DNA from: Jutongia hominis
GTDB lineage: Bacteria; Bacillota; Clostridia; Lachnospirales; Lachnospiraceae
Assembly: GCF_014384965.1 (NCBI RefSeq)
Contig: NZ_JACRSW010000040.1
Span: forward strand, 117,820-181,819
Direction: 5' to 3'
Length of the DNA: 64,000 nt
How positions within the stretch are numbered: position 1 is the stretch's first letter; each line of letters opens with the position of its first letter. Shown here piece by piece: positions 37,142 through 47,058 of the stretch. The position numbers and the translations under genes are program-made. The notes under the pieces are model-generated. The model made no database searches, had not been told where the DNA came from, and worked only from the letters and a program-made list of their open reading frames with translations.

Positions 37142-38881
37142 ATGAAGAGTTTACTTCAATATTTAAGAGGATATAAAAAAGAATGTATTTTAGGACCGCT
37201 TTTTAAAATGCTCGAAGCGTGTTTTGATCTGACGGTACCATATGTGACTGCATTAATGATCGATCAGGGTATTGCGAATCATGATACGGGGAGGATCGGA
37301 AGGTATAGTGTTATGTTGATCCTGCTTGCAATGATCGGTCTGTCGTGTTCGATCACCGCACAGTTTTTTGCAGCAAAGGCGGCAGTCGGTTTTGCAACGA
37401 AATTGCGTCATGCACTGTTTTCCCATATAGAAACACTGTCTTTTGATAAAGTGGATCAGGTGGGAACGTCGACTTTGATCACACGAATGACAAGTGATAT
37501 CAACCAGTTGCAAAATGGTGTCAACATGGCGATCCGATTGTTTTTACGTTCACCGTTTATTGTATTTGGCGCAGTGATCTGTGCGTTAATGATTGATCTG
37601 AAAGCTGCATTGGTTTTCGTCGCGGTAATCCCGCTTCTGGCAGTCGTAGTATTTGGCATTATGGGAATCAGTATGCCACTTTATAAGAAAGTACAGCAGG
37701 CATTAGATAAAGTCTTAGAAAGCACAAGAGAAAATCTGACCGGGGTCAGAGTGATCCGGGCTTTTCACAGAGAGGAAGAAGAAAAGCAGCAATATGGAAA
37801 GAAAAATGATACTTTAGCATCCGCACAGCTTTTTGTAGGACGAATTGCCGCACTGACCAATCCGGTTACTTATGTGATGATCAATCTTGCGTTGGTCGTT
37901 TTGCTGCAGGTCAGTGGTATTCGTGTGAATGTAGGAGCATTGACGCAAGGTGAAGTGGTTGCATTAGTCAACTATCTGTCACAGATCTTAGTAGAGCTGA
38001 TCAAGCTTGCAAATGTCATTGTTGTAGAAAACAAGGCATTAGCCTGTGCAGCCAGAATTGAATCTGTATTAAAGAAAAAGTCATCATTGGATATTATTGA
38101 GGATAAAGATACAGAACAGACAGCAAACCATGTAATTCCGAAAGTTTCTTTTGAAAATGTATCGCTTTGTTACAACGAATCGGCAGAGCCTTCGATCGAA
38201 AATGTGAATTTTGAAGCAATGGCTGGAGAAACGATCGGCATTATCGGTGGTACAGGATCGGGGAAAAGTTCTTTGATCCATATGATACCAAGATTTTATG
38301 ATGCTACCAAAGGAACGGTTCGTATTGATGGAAAAGATGTCAGAACGATGCCGGTAGAAGCAGTAAGACAAAAGATAGGAATTGCACTACAAAAAGCCGT
38401 ATTGTTTAAGGGTACGATCAAAGAAAATCTTTTGTGGGGAAATGAAAATGCAACACAGCAGGAGCTTGACGAAGCGATAGAAGCTTCGCAGGCATTAGAA
38501 TTTATTGACAAGAAAGAAAATGGACTGGAATCAGTTGTTGAGCAGGGCGGACGCAATCTGTCAGGCGGACAAAAGCAGCGTTTGACGGTCGCAAGAGCAT
38601 TGGTTCGCCGTCCTGAGATCCTGATCCTTGATGATAGTACATCGGCATTGGACTATGCGACAGATGCAAAGCTTCGCAGTGCGATCAAACATTTAAGCTA
38701 TCATCCTACTGTTTTTATGGTTTCGCAAAGAACATCATCGATTCGCCATGCAGATAAGATCCTTGTTTTGGATGATGGACAAGTAGTAGGAATCGGAACC
38801 CATGATGAGCTTCTAAAGAATTGTGAAGTATATCAGGAGATACATTATTCACAATATCAAAAAGAAGAAAAAAGGGCATAA
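37142..38881 (+). CDS. ABC exporter, half with degenerate catalytic Glu
   Basis: This 579-aa half-transporter has six membrane helices (about 15-300) and one ATPase domain: Walker A GGTGSGKSS, signature LSGGQKQR, Walker B LILDDSTSALD. Asp replaces the catalytic Glu after Walker B, as in the non-hydrolysing site of heterodimers. ATG 37142 follows GGAGGGG; the open frame upstream lacks a site. It pairs with the next gene, of identical length. The substrate is unknown (drug, lipid or peptide). Confidence 0.9.
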   Translation: MKSLLQYLRGYKKECILGPLFKMLEACFDLTVPYVTALMIDQGIANHDTGRIGRYSVMLILLAMIGLSCSITAQFFAAKAAVGFATKLRHALFSHIETLSFDKVDQVGTSTLITRMTSDINQLQNGVNMAIRLFLRSPFIVFGAVICALMIDLKAALVFVAVIPLLAVVVFGIMGISMPLYKKVQQALDKVLESTRENLTGVRVIRAFHREEEEKQQYGKKNDTLASAQLFVGRIAALTNPVTYVMINLALVVLLQVSGIRVNVGALTQGEVVALVNYLSQILVELIKLANVIVVENKALACAARIESVLKKKSSLDIIEDKDTEQTANHVIPKVSFENVSLCYNESAEPSIENVNFEAMAGETIGIIGGTGSGKSSLIHMIPRFYDATKGTVRIDGKDVRTMPVEAVRQKIGIALQKAVLFKGTIKENLLWGNENATQQELDEAIEASQALEFIDKKENGLESVVEQGGRNLSGGQKQRLTVARALVRRPEILILDDSTSALDYATDAKLRSAIKHLSYHPTVFMVSQRTSSIRHADKILVLDDGQVVGIGTHDELLKNCEVYQEIHYSQYQKEEKRA

Positions 38882-38947
38882 AGACAGCATTAATTTGAGC
38901 TTTGGCGTACATGGTACAGCAAAGAGTACGCAGAAATGAGGATGAAC

Positions 38948-40687
38948 ATGGCAGAAGAAAAAAAGACATTAAAAAAGGTGCTGCGTTATATTCGAAAGTA
39001 TTTATGGCTGATGATACTTTCTATGATCTTGGCAGCAGTTACGGTTATTTTTACATTATATCTTCCTATTTTGACAGGACAGGCAGTTGATATGATGATG
39101 GACAAAGGAAGAGTACGTTTTACTGATCTTCATGGCATATTAATGAAGATGGTAATAGCGATTGCAATTACCGGAGTAGCACAATGGCTGATGAATATTT
39201 TAAACAACCGTGTGACGTATCTGGTTGTCCGTGATATCCGAAAGGATGCATTTGAAAAGATCCAGAAACTTCCGTTAAAATATCTGGATGCGCATCCTTC
39301 GGGTGATATTGTAAGCCGCATCATAGCAGATGTAGACCAGTTTGCAGATGGTCTTTTACTGGGATTTACACAGGCATTCACCGGTGTGCTTACGATCGTT
39401 GGAACATTGCTTTTTATGCTGCGGATCAATGTATGGATCACGTTGGTGGTTGTTTTGGTAACGCCATTGTCTTTCTTTGTGGCGGCCTTTATCGCTAAAA
39501 AGACACATATTATGTTTCAAAAGCAGTCAGAAACCCGTGGAGAACAGACCGGACTGATTAATGAAATGGTAGAAAACCTGTCTGTAGTACAGGCATTTGG
39601 CTATGAGGAAAAAGCTTTACAGCGTTTTGATGTGATCAATGATCGTTTAGAGAAATATTCACTTCGTGCGATTTTCTTTTCTTCGATCACAAATCCATCC
39701 ACGCGATTTGTCAACAACTTAGTATATGCCGGTGTAGGCATTACCGGAGCATTGTTTGCAATACACGGAAGATTAAGTGTCGGTAAACTGACAACATTTT
39801 TAAGTTATGCGAACCAGTATACGAAGCCGTTTAATGAAATATCCGGTGTGATCACGGAATTACAAAATGCATTGACTTGTGCCGGACGTGTTTTTGATCT
39901 GATGGAACAGGAAGAAGAGATACCCGAAGATTCCAAAGAGCATATCGATCAATGTGTTGGTAATGTGACGATCGATCATGTCGACTTCTCTTATGTGGAA
40001 GATAAACCATTGATTCAGGATCTGCATCTGTCTGTAAAATCAGGGCAGAGAGTTGCAATCGTCGGACCGACCGGTTGTGGAAAGACGACGATCATTAATC
40101 TTTTGATGCGCTTTTACGATGTTAATAAGGGTGCGATCTATATTGATGGAAAGGATATCAGAGAACTTTCACGCAAAAATCTCCGCAGCCAGTATGGTAT
40201 GGTGTTGCAGGAAACCTGGTTAAAGGATGCAAGCGTGCTTGAAAATATTTTATTTGGGCGTGAAGATGCTACCAGAGAGGAAGCGATTGCAGCAGCAAAG
40301 ATGTCTCATGCACATTCGTTTATTAAAAGACTGCCGGAAGGATATGATACGATCCTGAGTGAAAACGGAGAAAATCTGTCACAGGGACAAAGACAGCTTT
40401 TAAGTATTACGCGCGTGATCCTATGCAAACCATCTATTCTGATCTTAGACGAAGCAACATCTTCGATCGATACGAGAACAGAAATTAAGATTCAGAATGC
40501 GTTTGCCAAGATGATGGAAGGAAAGACAAGCTTTATTGTTGCCCACAGATTGTCTACGATACAAAATGCGGATATCATTCTGGTGATGAAAGACGGTAAG
40601 ATCATTGAACAGGGCAATCATGAAGAACTTCTGGCAAAGAAAGGCTTTTATTCTGAATTGTATATGAGCCAGTTTGCCGTTGACTAA
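38948..40687 (+). CDS. ABC exporter, catalytic half
   Basis: This 579-aa half-transporter has Walker A GPTGCGKTT, a variant signature LSQGQRQ, Walker B LILDEATSSID with the catalytic Glu present, and switch VAHRLST. Together with the upstream subunit it makes one canonical and one degenerate site, as in BmrCD and TM287/288. ATG 38948 follows TGAGGA by 5 nt; ATG 38936 overlaps the ribosome binding site and is less likely. Confidence 0.92.
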   Translation: MAEEKKTLKKVLRYIRKYLWLMILSMILAAVTVIFTLYLPILTGQAVDMMMDKGRVRFTDLHGILMKMVIAIAITGVAQWLMNILNNRVTYLVVRDIRKDAFEKIQKLPLKYLDAHPSGDIVSRIIADVDQFADGLLLGFTQAFTGVLTIVGTLLFMLRINVWITLVVVLVTPLSFFVAAFIAKKTHIMFQKQSETRGEQTGLINEMVENLSVVQAFGYEEKALQRFDVINDRLEKYSLRAIFFSSITNPSTRFVNNLVYAGVGITGALFAIHGRLSVGKLTTFLSYANQYTKPFNEISGVITELQNALTCAGRVFDLMEQEEEIPEDSKEHIDQCVGNVTIDHVDFSYVEDKPLIQDLHLSVKSGQRVAIVGPTGCGKTTIINLLMRFYDVNKGAIYIDGKDIRELSRKNLRSQYGMVLQETWLKDASVLENILFGREDATREEAIAAAKMSHAHSFIKRLPEGYDTILSENGENLSQGQRQLLSITRVILCKPSILILDEATSSIDTRTEIKIQNAFAKMMEGKTSFIVAHRLSTIQNADIILVMKDGKIIEQGNHEELLAKKGFYSELYMSQFAVD

Positions 40688-40746
40688 GCCAATCATGGAA
40701 GGAATAAGAAAGAAAAGAATCAATTAGAAACTAAATGGAGGTTATC

Positions 40747-41556
40747 ATGAAAAAGATACTTGTATTAGATTTAGATGGAACATTGACAAATCATAAAAAA
40801 GAGATCACACCTAAGACAAAGGCTGCGATCATGGAGATGCAAAAGCAGGGACATACTGTTGTGCTTGCATCCGGCAGACCGACAAGAGGCGTGGATCCGA
40901 TCCGCAAAGAATTAGAACTGGATCGTTATGACGGATATACATTGGCTTTTAATGGTGCTCGTATTACAAGATGCAGCACTAATGAAGTAATCTACCAGCA
41001 GACACTTCCTGAAGAGATTGTGCCGGAACTGTTTGCCATGGCAAAACAGGAAGGTATTGGAATGATGACATATGATGAACAGGGGATTATTGCAAATAGG
41101 CATGAAGATGAGTTTATGGATATCGAAGCAATGATCAATCAGGTTCAGATCCGTCATTTCGATGATCCGACAGCACATCTGACACAGCCGGTCAATAAAT
41201 GTCTGGGAACAGCTCCGGTTGATATCGCACCGGCAATTGAAAAGAAGTTTTATGATCGTTTCTCTGACAGGATCAATGTCAGCCGTTCGGAAGCATTTTT
41301 TATTGAATTAGTGCCAAAGGGAGTAGATAAAGCGGCTTCACTTGCCAAACTATGTGAAATCCTTGGAAGATCCAGAGACGATATGATCGCATGCGGAGAT
41401 GGGTTTAATGATATTTCCATGATCGAATTTGCCGGCCTTGGTGTTGCAATGGAAAATGCACAGGAACCGGTCAAAAAAGTCGCAGATTATATCACAAGGT
41501 CCAATGAAGAAGATGGTGTTGCACATGTGATCCATAAATATATTCTGGCATCATAA
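40747..41556 (+). CDS. Cof-type HAD-IIB phosphatase
   Basis: This 269-aa HAD hydrolase opens with DLDGTLTNHK (motif I) and ends with the motif IV GDGFNDISMI, with a Cof-type C2 cap between them. It probably dephosphorylates sugar phosphates or flavin-like compounds. ATG 40747 follows TGGAGG; the frame's earlier ATG at 40735 overlaps that site. It ends with no clear terminator of its own. Confidence 0.92.
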   Translation: MKKILVLDLDGTLTNHKKEITPKTKAAIMEMQKQGHTVVLASGRPTRGVDPIRKELELDRYDGYTLAFNGARITRCSTNEVIYQQTLPEEIVPELFAMAKQEGIGMMTYDEQGIIANRHEDEFMDIEAMINQVQIRHFDDPTAHLTQPVNKCLGTAPVDIAPAIEKKFYDRFSDRINVSRSEAFFIELVPKGVDKAASLAKLCEILGRSRDDMIACGDGFNDISMIEFAGLGVAMENAQEPVKKVADYITRSNEEDGVAHVIHKYILAS

Positions 41557-41656
41557 AAGCTTTCTGACAGAAAAATACTTTCTTGCAAATGATCGTAAAA
41601 GCGGATTGACAGAATAAAATATTTTCATTACAAATGCTCACAAATATAGTATGATA

Positions 41657-41704
41657 TCAAAAAAAAGGAGCTTGTTTCATAGTTGATTATGAAACAAGCT
41701 CCTT
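41657..41704 (-). terminator. Terminator of the GH2 gene
   Basis: A perfect 16-bp stem, AAGGAGCTTGTTTCAT (41665-41680) with ATGAAACAAGCTCCTT (41689-41704). On the minus strand it is followed by a run of T (41666-41659). Confidence 0.9.
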
Positions 41705-41708
41705 ACAT

Positions 41709-41850
41709 TATCAAGAGTATCTGTTTCGCTGTAAAGATATCATGCAATACTTCTATATCAAGAGTATCTGTTTCACTGTAAAGATATCTTGTAATGCTTT
41801 TATATCAAGTAAATTTATTTTGCTACAAAGACATCCTGTAATGTTTCCAT
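41709..41850. repeat. 47-bp tandem repeat derived from the GH2 gene 3' end
   Basis: Three units start at 41709, 41756 and 41803 with exact 47-bp period. The last unit (41803-41849) contains the stop and the last codons of the GH2 gene (METLQDVFVAK). The two downstream copies would encode diverged versions such as IKALQDIFTVK, but are out of frame and past the stop. Confidence 0.85.
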
Positions 41851-44676
41851 ATCCAACGTGTCTTTTGGATCAAAGGCATCCGATGTCAGATAAGTGAGTA
41901 ATGATTTTGTGAATTGTTTTACCTCAACACGATTCGCAATCTCGCTAAGGCGGCTTGTACAGATCATCAAACGACCATCTCCGACTTTTCCCTCAAAGAG
42001 AATACCTAACTTATGATTACGTTCGAAGTTATCGACCATCTGGATGATCGGACGGAATGTTTTATCCGTAGCATTGTCAAGAATAGCACAGTCTGCATGG
42101 CTGACAATCTGATACCATTGCGGAGTTGCATAGCTGTGTGTCGGGAATGCGTTAAAGACAGGATGTTTCTTCCGGATGCAAAGTCCCATTGTTCCGACTG
42201 CGACCGGCTTTTTCATCCATTCGCAGATATCACGAAACATAGGATAACACCAGAAATCCGTACAATAAAAGCCTTCGATGTTTTGTGCAACTTCGTTTGG
42301 AAGATATAATACGCGTTTGCCCTGATTTAATAAAGTCTTTGCTTCTTCAAAATTCTGTGTCAGGAAAAGATGTGTTCCATTTTCATTGATGTTAGATACC
42401 GCAGAAAGTGGAAGAGCACTCTTGTTTGAAGGATAGCTATATAGTTCATAAGCATTCTTCATCTTTGTTCCCGGAACGGTAAGTGTTAATGTATAGACTT
42501 TTGCGTCAGCACTTTCAGGAAGTGTGATTGCAGCATCTCCAAGGGCAACAAGATCAAAAGCGTTGTCCGGGATGGCAAGACTGCCGGAATCTACGACCTG
42601 TCCTTTCTCGCTGACTTCCCAGTGAAGTTCTTTGCCAATCAGCTTTTCGGGGTTATAATAACGCAATGCCATGGCAGCGTTAAAGGTTTCTCCATTTGTA
42701 TGGATATAGGATTCGAATTGTGCAAGTAAGATACCGTCCGAACAGAATCCTGCCCATTCTTCCGGTGTCACATGTCCTTTGTTATCCATAAATGCATCTA
42801 AAATACCGACTAAAGCAGTACCCTGACCGGAAAAGTCCTGAATATCAAGAATCTGGTATCCGGCAAGTCGTTTGGTACGTGCAGCAGCTTCTAATTCTTC
42901 TTTATAACATTGAACGGAAAGTTTTCCTGATGTATAGAAGAAATCATCTGCCCAGTCAAGCATACCGGTTTCTTTTAAACGGTCACGGAATACTTCAAAG
43001 TTGCGGGCCTTTAACACACCAGTATATTTTTCAATCTCATGGAAGTTTGGATATACTTCGTATTGACCGATCTCATGAGATACGACCGGAATATGAGGAA
43101 TCAAAACACCCTCGCCTTTAGCAGCTTTTACTTTCTTTACACCTGTTCCGTACTGAATCTCGATCTCGTCAGTGCCATCATTGCTGCTGCTTTCTGTATT
43201 TGTCGGATAGATCTCTTCGTCATAATTATGCATCGTAGATGGTTCATCCCATTGTACATGACCAAGCGGTGCATCACACATGCCATAAGAACCACGGATC
43301 AGACGGTTCTTGCTGAAACGTACGCCAACATAGAAATCATCTTCCGGTAAAAGAACCGGTGTATGCTGGAAGTTATTCGATCCCTGCGTGTAGAGATGAC
43401 GTGTATCGACTTTTTTGTAATTGCGGATGATCTCTGCCATTCTTTCTTTGCTGCCCCAAAGTTCATTACCGAGAGACATCATACAATAAGATGCATGGTT
43501 GCCAAAAGTATCCATCATGCGATAGCCTTCTGTGATCAGATAATCCTGCTCTGCGGCATTATGATTTTCATCATCCGGTGCGGTAAGTGTACCCCAGAAC
43601 GGAAGCTGAGGTTCCATATAAATTCCAAGATAATCTGCTGCCGTAAATGCTGCATCGGGAGGGCAGCAGGTATGGAAACGATAGTGATTGATGCCATATG
43701 ATTTTGAAATCTTCATGACACGGATCCATTCATCCACGGTAGCCGGAACAGCTCCGGTAAGAGGAAAGATCAGTCCGTCGTGCTTTCCTCGCAGGAACGT
43801 TGGTGTTCCATTGATCAGAAATTCTGTTTCGGTTGTAGTAAAGTCACGAAGACCAAAGGTAGTGATAGTCTTATCTTTGTTTTCCATGATCATCATTTCG
43901 AAGCGGTATACAACCGGCGTATATTCACTCCAAAAAGCAGCATCCGTACCCAAAGCATAAGTGATCTCGTTAGCGTGTGTTCCAACCGGAAATGTAACTT
44001 CTTGTGTTGCCGCGGCAGAAGATATACCGGTGTCACCACTGATATCCGTTAAAAATGCCTGTGTCTGAAGCGTTAATTCATGCTCTTCCTTTGTGGTATT
44101 TACTGTATCAAATGTCACACGGACTGTCCTTGTTTTAGTATCAGGGAAAGTCTTAACATTTTTGATATAGCATTGATCAAAAATATGTAATGCGATTTCA
44201 CCGATGATTCCGTTCCAGTTTGTCTGCGTATCCGGTGATGTAAGATGACCGCCCTTTGTCGGATAATCGACATTTGATACCAGAATGGTCAAACGAAAAT
44301 GTGTCTGTTTGAGATAGGGAGTCAGATCATATTCATGAGGTGTATTCAGACTGTCAAAATCTCCGACGAGCTGATCGTCTACCCATACCTTAGTCATACG
44401 GGTACGCTCCAAATATAAAATAATATTTTTGTCAAGATCGGTTCGGTCAAGGTCGATCTCTTTTGCATACCATGCATATCCTTCAAAAAGATAAGGATCG
44501 GTCAAAAAGCCGGTTTCCTTAACGTCAGAAGGTGTTCCCTTTTGCGCCATTGAAATCGTTCCGGGTAATGGAATATTGTCCGAAAATTCTTTTGAATAAA
44601 TGTGTTCGTCTATTCCTTTTTTCTCAGGATCCATAGCAAAATCCCATGTTCCTGCCAAATTCAATTTTTTAATCAT
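41815..44676 (-). CDS. Glycoside hydrolase family 2 protein
   Basis: This 953-aa enzyme has a sugar-binding beta domain at 1-180, an Ig-like domain, and a TIM-barrel. The barrel holds acid/base Glu in SLGNELWG (about 403) and candidate nucleophile Glu in VVSHEIGQYEVYPN (about 534). The phrase DIQDFSGQGTALVGILDAFMD is typical of a GH2 subgroup. The exact sugar (galactose, glucuronic acid or other) cannot be told. There is no signal peptide, so it is cytosolic. AGAGGT precedes the ATG. Its end carries a 47-bp tandem repeat. Confidence 0.85.
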   Translation of the reverse strand: MIKKLNLAGTWDFAMDPEKKGIDEHIYSKEFSDNIPLPGTISMAQKGTPSDVKETGFLTDPYLFEGYAWYAKEIDLDRTDLDKNIILYLERTRMTKVWVDDQLVGDFDSLNTPHEYDLTPYLKQTHFRLTILVSNVDYPTKGGHLTSPDTQTNWNGIIGEIALHIFDQCYIKNVKTFPDTKTRTVRVTFDTVNTTKEEHELTLQTQAFLTDISGDTGISSAAATQEVTFPVGTHANEITYALGTDAAFWSEYTPVVYRFEMMIMENKDKTITTFGLRDFTTTETEFLINGTPTFLRGKHDGLIFPLTGAVPATVDEWIRVMKISKSYGINHYRFHTCCPPDAAFTAADYLGIYMEPQLPFWGTLTAPDDENHNAAEQDYLITEGYRMMDTFGNHASYCMMSLGNELWGSKERMAEIIRNYKKVDTRHLYTQGSNNFQHTPVLLPEDDFYVGVRFSKNRLIRGSYGMCDAPLGHVQWDEPSTMHNYDEEIYPTNTESSSNDGTDEIEIQYGTGVKKVKAAKGEGVLIPHIPVVSHEIGQYEVYPNFHEIEKYTGVLKARNFEVFRDRLKETGMLDWADDFFYTSGKLSVQCYKEELEAAARTKRLAGYQILDIQDFSGQGTALVGILDAFMDNKGHVTPEEWAGFCSDGILLAQFESYIHTNGETFNAAMALRYYNPEKLIGKELHWEVSEKGQVVDSGSLAIPDNAFDLVALGDAAITLPESADAKVYTLTLTVPGTKMKNAYELYSYPSNKSALPLSAVSNINENGTHLFLTQNFEEAKTLLNQGKRVLYLPNEVAQNIEGFYCTDFWCYPMFRDICEWMKKPVAVGTMGLCIRKKHPVFNAFPTHSYATPQWYQIVSHADCAILDNATDKTFRPIIQMVDNFERNHKLGILFEGKVGDGRLMICTSRLSEIANRVEVKQFTKSLLTYLTSDAFDPKDTLDMETLQDVFVAK

Positions 44677-44773
44677 GTGATACCTCTTTTAAATTCCAGC
44701 CTTTTGGCTTTCAAATTCTGTATGTCAGCAATGCATTAGTATTGTGCTGTACTTATTTTCAAGTGTCTGTTTT

Positions 44774-44802
44774 ATTATACTATGAAAAGGTTGGGCTTTC
44801 AA
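44774..44802 (-). promoter_or_regulatory. Promoter of the GH2 gene
   Basis: On the minus strand, TTGAAA (44802-44797), 17-bp spacer, TATAAT (44779-44774). It is near consensus and lies about 100 bp before the GH2 start. Confidence 0.75.
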
Positions 44803-44833
44803 TCATAATGTAGCACGCAAAAGTGCATTTTAG

Positions 44834-44862
44834 TTGCATTCAAAATAGGATTAAGGTATACT
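44834..44862 (+). promoter_or_regulatory. Promoter of the amidase operon
   Basis: TTGCAT (44834-44839), 17-bp spacer, TATACT (44857-44862), 75 bp before the amidase. It is divergent from the GH2 promoter. Confidence 0.7.
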
Positions 44863-44937
44863 TTGATAGGGAAAAGTTTGTCACAACAAACACAAAAATC
44901 AGCAAACCAAAGATAAAAATAACAGGAGAAAGCACAA

Positions 44938-45699
44938 ATGAACGAAAAGGAATGGAAAAAACTTCTGATACAGGGTATAACACTATTGTGTATTGTGCTG
45001 CTTTGCTGTGTATACTTTGATAAAGGCAGTTGCAAGAAAGAAATTAATGCAGCTGCAAAAGACAAGAAACCCAATATCGAGATGGGAGCAGCAGCGGTTT
45101 CGACAGCTTCTTCTATTTCTGTAGAAAGCCAGCCGAAAGTAATTGTATTAGATGCCGGACATGGTGGTATAGATGAAGGTGCTTCATCTGCGAACAGAAA
45201 AGTGCAAGAAAAGAAATACACTTTACTTTTAGCCAGGAAAGTAAAATATTTATTAGAACAAAAAGGAATCATAGTATGTATGACACGTACACAGGATGCT
45301 GATGTGACAAAAGCATGCAGAGTGCAATTAGCCAATACAGCAGGTGCAAATCTTTTTGTCAGTATACATTGCAATACATCGGATGCGTGGGATACCAGTG
45401 CAAACGGCTTGGAATGTCTTTATGCAACGAATAAAAAAGCACTTGCTGCGAAAAACAAAAAATTAGCAAAAACAATTTTACATTCACTTACCAAGACGAC
45501 AAGGTTAAAAAAACGTGGTGTGATCAAAAGAAACGGTTTATATATTTTGCGAAAAGCAAAGATACCATCTACCATTGTAGAAGTAGGTTATCTGTCAAAT
45601 AAAAAAGATTTAAAAACGATCATAAAAGAAAGCGGGCAGAATGCGATCGCACAAGGAATCAGTGATGGCATTATACAAGCGTTGGAGGGAAATAGATAA
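44938..45699 (+). CDS. N-acetylmuramoyl-L-alanine amidase (Amidase_3)
   Basis: This 253-aa zinc amidase cleaves the MurNAc-L-Ala bond. It has an N-terminal membrane anchor (LIQGITLLCIVLLCCVYF). The catalytic domain (about 65-250) has DAGHGGIDEG (Zn His), the Glu of the NRKVQEK region, FVSIHCN (Zn His) and STIVEVGYLSN (catalytic Glu). A CwlD-like role in spore cortex or a wall-turnover role are both possible. AGGAG precedes the ATG. It is followed without a gap by rdgB. Confidence 0.9.
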   Translation: MNEKEWKKLLIQGITLLCIVLLCCVYFDKGSCKKEINAAAKDKKPNIEMGAAAVSTASSISVESQPKVIVLDAGHGGIDEGASSANRKVQEKKYTLLLARKVKYLLEQKGIIVCMTRTQDADVTKACRVQLANTAGANLFVSIHCNTSDAWDTSANGLECLYATNKKALAAKNKKLAKTILHSLTKTTRLKKRGVIKRNGLYILRKAKIPSTIVEVGYLSNKKDLKTIIKESGQNAIAQGISDGIIQALEGNR

Positions 45700-46311
45700 A
45701 TGGATGCAAATAGAAAAATTATCGTAGCAACAGGAAATGAAGGCAAGATGAAAGAGATTCGTCAGATACTTGGCAATGAAAACATCACATTTTCTTCTTT
45801 GAAAGACGAAAAGCTTCAGGATGTAGAGATCATCGAGAACGGAAAAACATTTGAAGAAAATGCAATCATTAAAGCACGAACGATCAGCGACCTGACCGGT
45901 AAAATGGTGCTCGCAGATGATTCCGGTCTGGAGGTAGATTATCTGGATAAAGCACCGGGAGTATATTCGGCAAGATATCTTGGCGTCGACACGCCATATC
46001 ATATTAAAAATCAACATATTATCGAGCTTCTCGACGGCGTCAAAGACGAAAAAAGAACAGCACGCTTTGTCTGTGCGATTGCCTGTGCCTTTCCTGACGG
46101 CCGCACGATCACAACACGCGGCACGATCGAGGGACGTATCGGTTACGAAGAAAAAGGCACCAATGGATTTGGATATGATCCTATCTTTTATGTGCCGGAG
46201 TTTGGTTGTACCACGTCAGAACTTTCACCGGAAGAAAAGAACAAAGTCAGTCACCGTGGAAAAGCATTGGTGGCAATGTACGAAGAATTAAAACGTGAAA
46301 ACGTCTTATAG
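45700..46311 (+). CDS. rdgB: XTP/dITP diphosphatase (RdgB/HAM1)
   Basis: This 203-aa house-cleaning pyrophosphatase removes XTP, ITP and dITP. Motifs: VATGNEGKMKEI, FEENAIIKA, VLADDSGLEVDYL, YSARY and TNGFGYDPIF. Length is normal. The start is directly after the amidase stop, and AGGG-rich sequence in that gene's end serves as ribosome binding site. Confidence 0.95.
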   Translation: MDANRKIIVATGNEGKMKEIRQILGNENITFSSLKDEKLQDVEIIENGKTFEENAIIKARTISDLTGKMVLADDSGLEVDYLDKAPGVYSARYLGVDTPYHIKNQHIIELLDGVKDEKRTARFVCAIACAFPDGRTITTRGTIEGRIGYEEKGTNGFGYDPIFYVPEFGCTTSELSPEEKNKVSHRGKALVAMYEELKRENVL

Positions 46312-46380
46312 GGAAGAAAAGAAGTACAAAAAAGCAATATCAGCCGGAAAAGGTCATTGCAGGACAGAGGAGTGAAAAGG

Positions 46381-46890
46381 ATGGCATATAAAATGGGTAG
46401 AAAGATCTTAGTAGTCAGTGATTCGCATGGCAGAATGGATTATTTGCGAAAAGCAATCGAAGCTTTTGGACCAAGAGGACGTGATCTTGAGATGATGATC
46501 CATTTAGGAGACATCCAGTGTCCGGTAGAACAGATCACCGGAATGGTAGATTGTCCGGTTGAGATTGTCAGAGGAAACAATGATTTTAATCCGGAACTTC
46601 CGGGGACCAAATTGGTCGAGATCGGTGACGAAGTTGCCATGATCACACACGGACACCGTTATGGCTGTTATCATGGAACAGAAGAGATGAAAGAACTGGC
46701 AGCCGCAAATGGTGCCGGCATGGTTCTTTTTGGACATACACATAAACCGCTTTTAGAACTGGATGGAGAGGTCAAAGCCATGAATCCGGGAAGCATTTCC
46801 CTGCCAAGACAGGAAGGGTATTGTCCGACGTATTTGGTCATCACGATCGAAGAAGATGGAAGAATGAATTTTTCGATTGTGGAGATGTAA
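46381..46890 (+). CDS. YfcE/MJ0936-type metallophosphoesterase
   Basis: This 169-aa phosphodiesterase has the metal-site sequence SDSHGRMDYL, HLGDIQ, GNND, THGH and FGHTHKP. ATG 46381 lies 8 nt after AGAGGAG; earlier in-frame codons lack a site. In many Firmicutes it follows rdgB as here. The physiological substrate is unknown. Confidence 0.93.
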   Translation: MAYKMGRKILVVSDSHGRMDYLRKAIEAFGPRGRDLEMMIHLGDIQCPVEQITGMVDCPVEIVRGNNDFNPELPGTKLVEIGDEVAMITHGHRYGCYHGTEEMKELAAANGAGMVLFGHTHKPLLELDGEVKAMNPGSISLPRQEGYCPTYLVITIEEDGRMNFSIVEM

Positions 46891-46918
46891 GAAGAGTCGC
46901 AAAGTAAAAGAAATTATA

Positions 46919-46952
46919 AAAAGGAGAGATCAGATGAAAGATCTCTCCTTTT
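46919..46952. terminator. Bidirectional terminator
   Basis: AAAAGGAGAGATC pairs with GATCTCTCCTTTT around an 8-nt loop. It ends the amidase-rdgB-yfcE operon and may also serve the serine acetyltransferase. Confidence 0.9.
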
Positions 46953-47058
46953 GTTTTGGAGTTATTGTATCATGGATTCGCAACAAAAGAAAATTTGTTT
47001 TTTGTGCAGAATTCATGAACGATAATATTTTTTTTGACTGTTGTTATGAATAAATTCA

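Noticed and set aside
44799..45374. 191-aa minus-strand frame
   Set aside because: It overlaps the amidase gene and the divergent promoters; the amidase has clear catalytic motifs.
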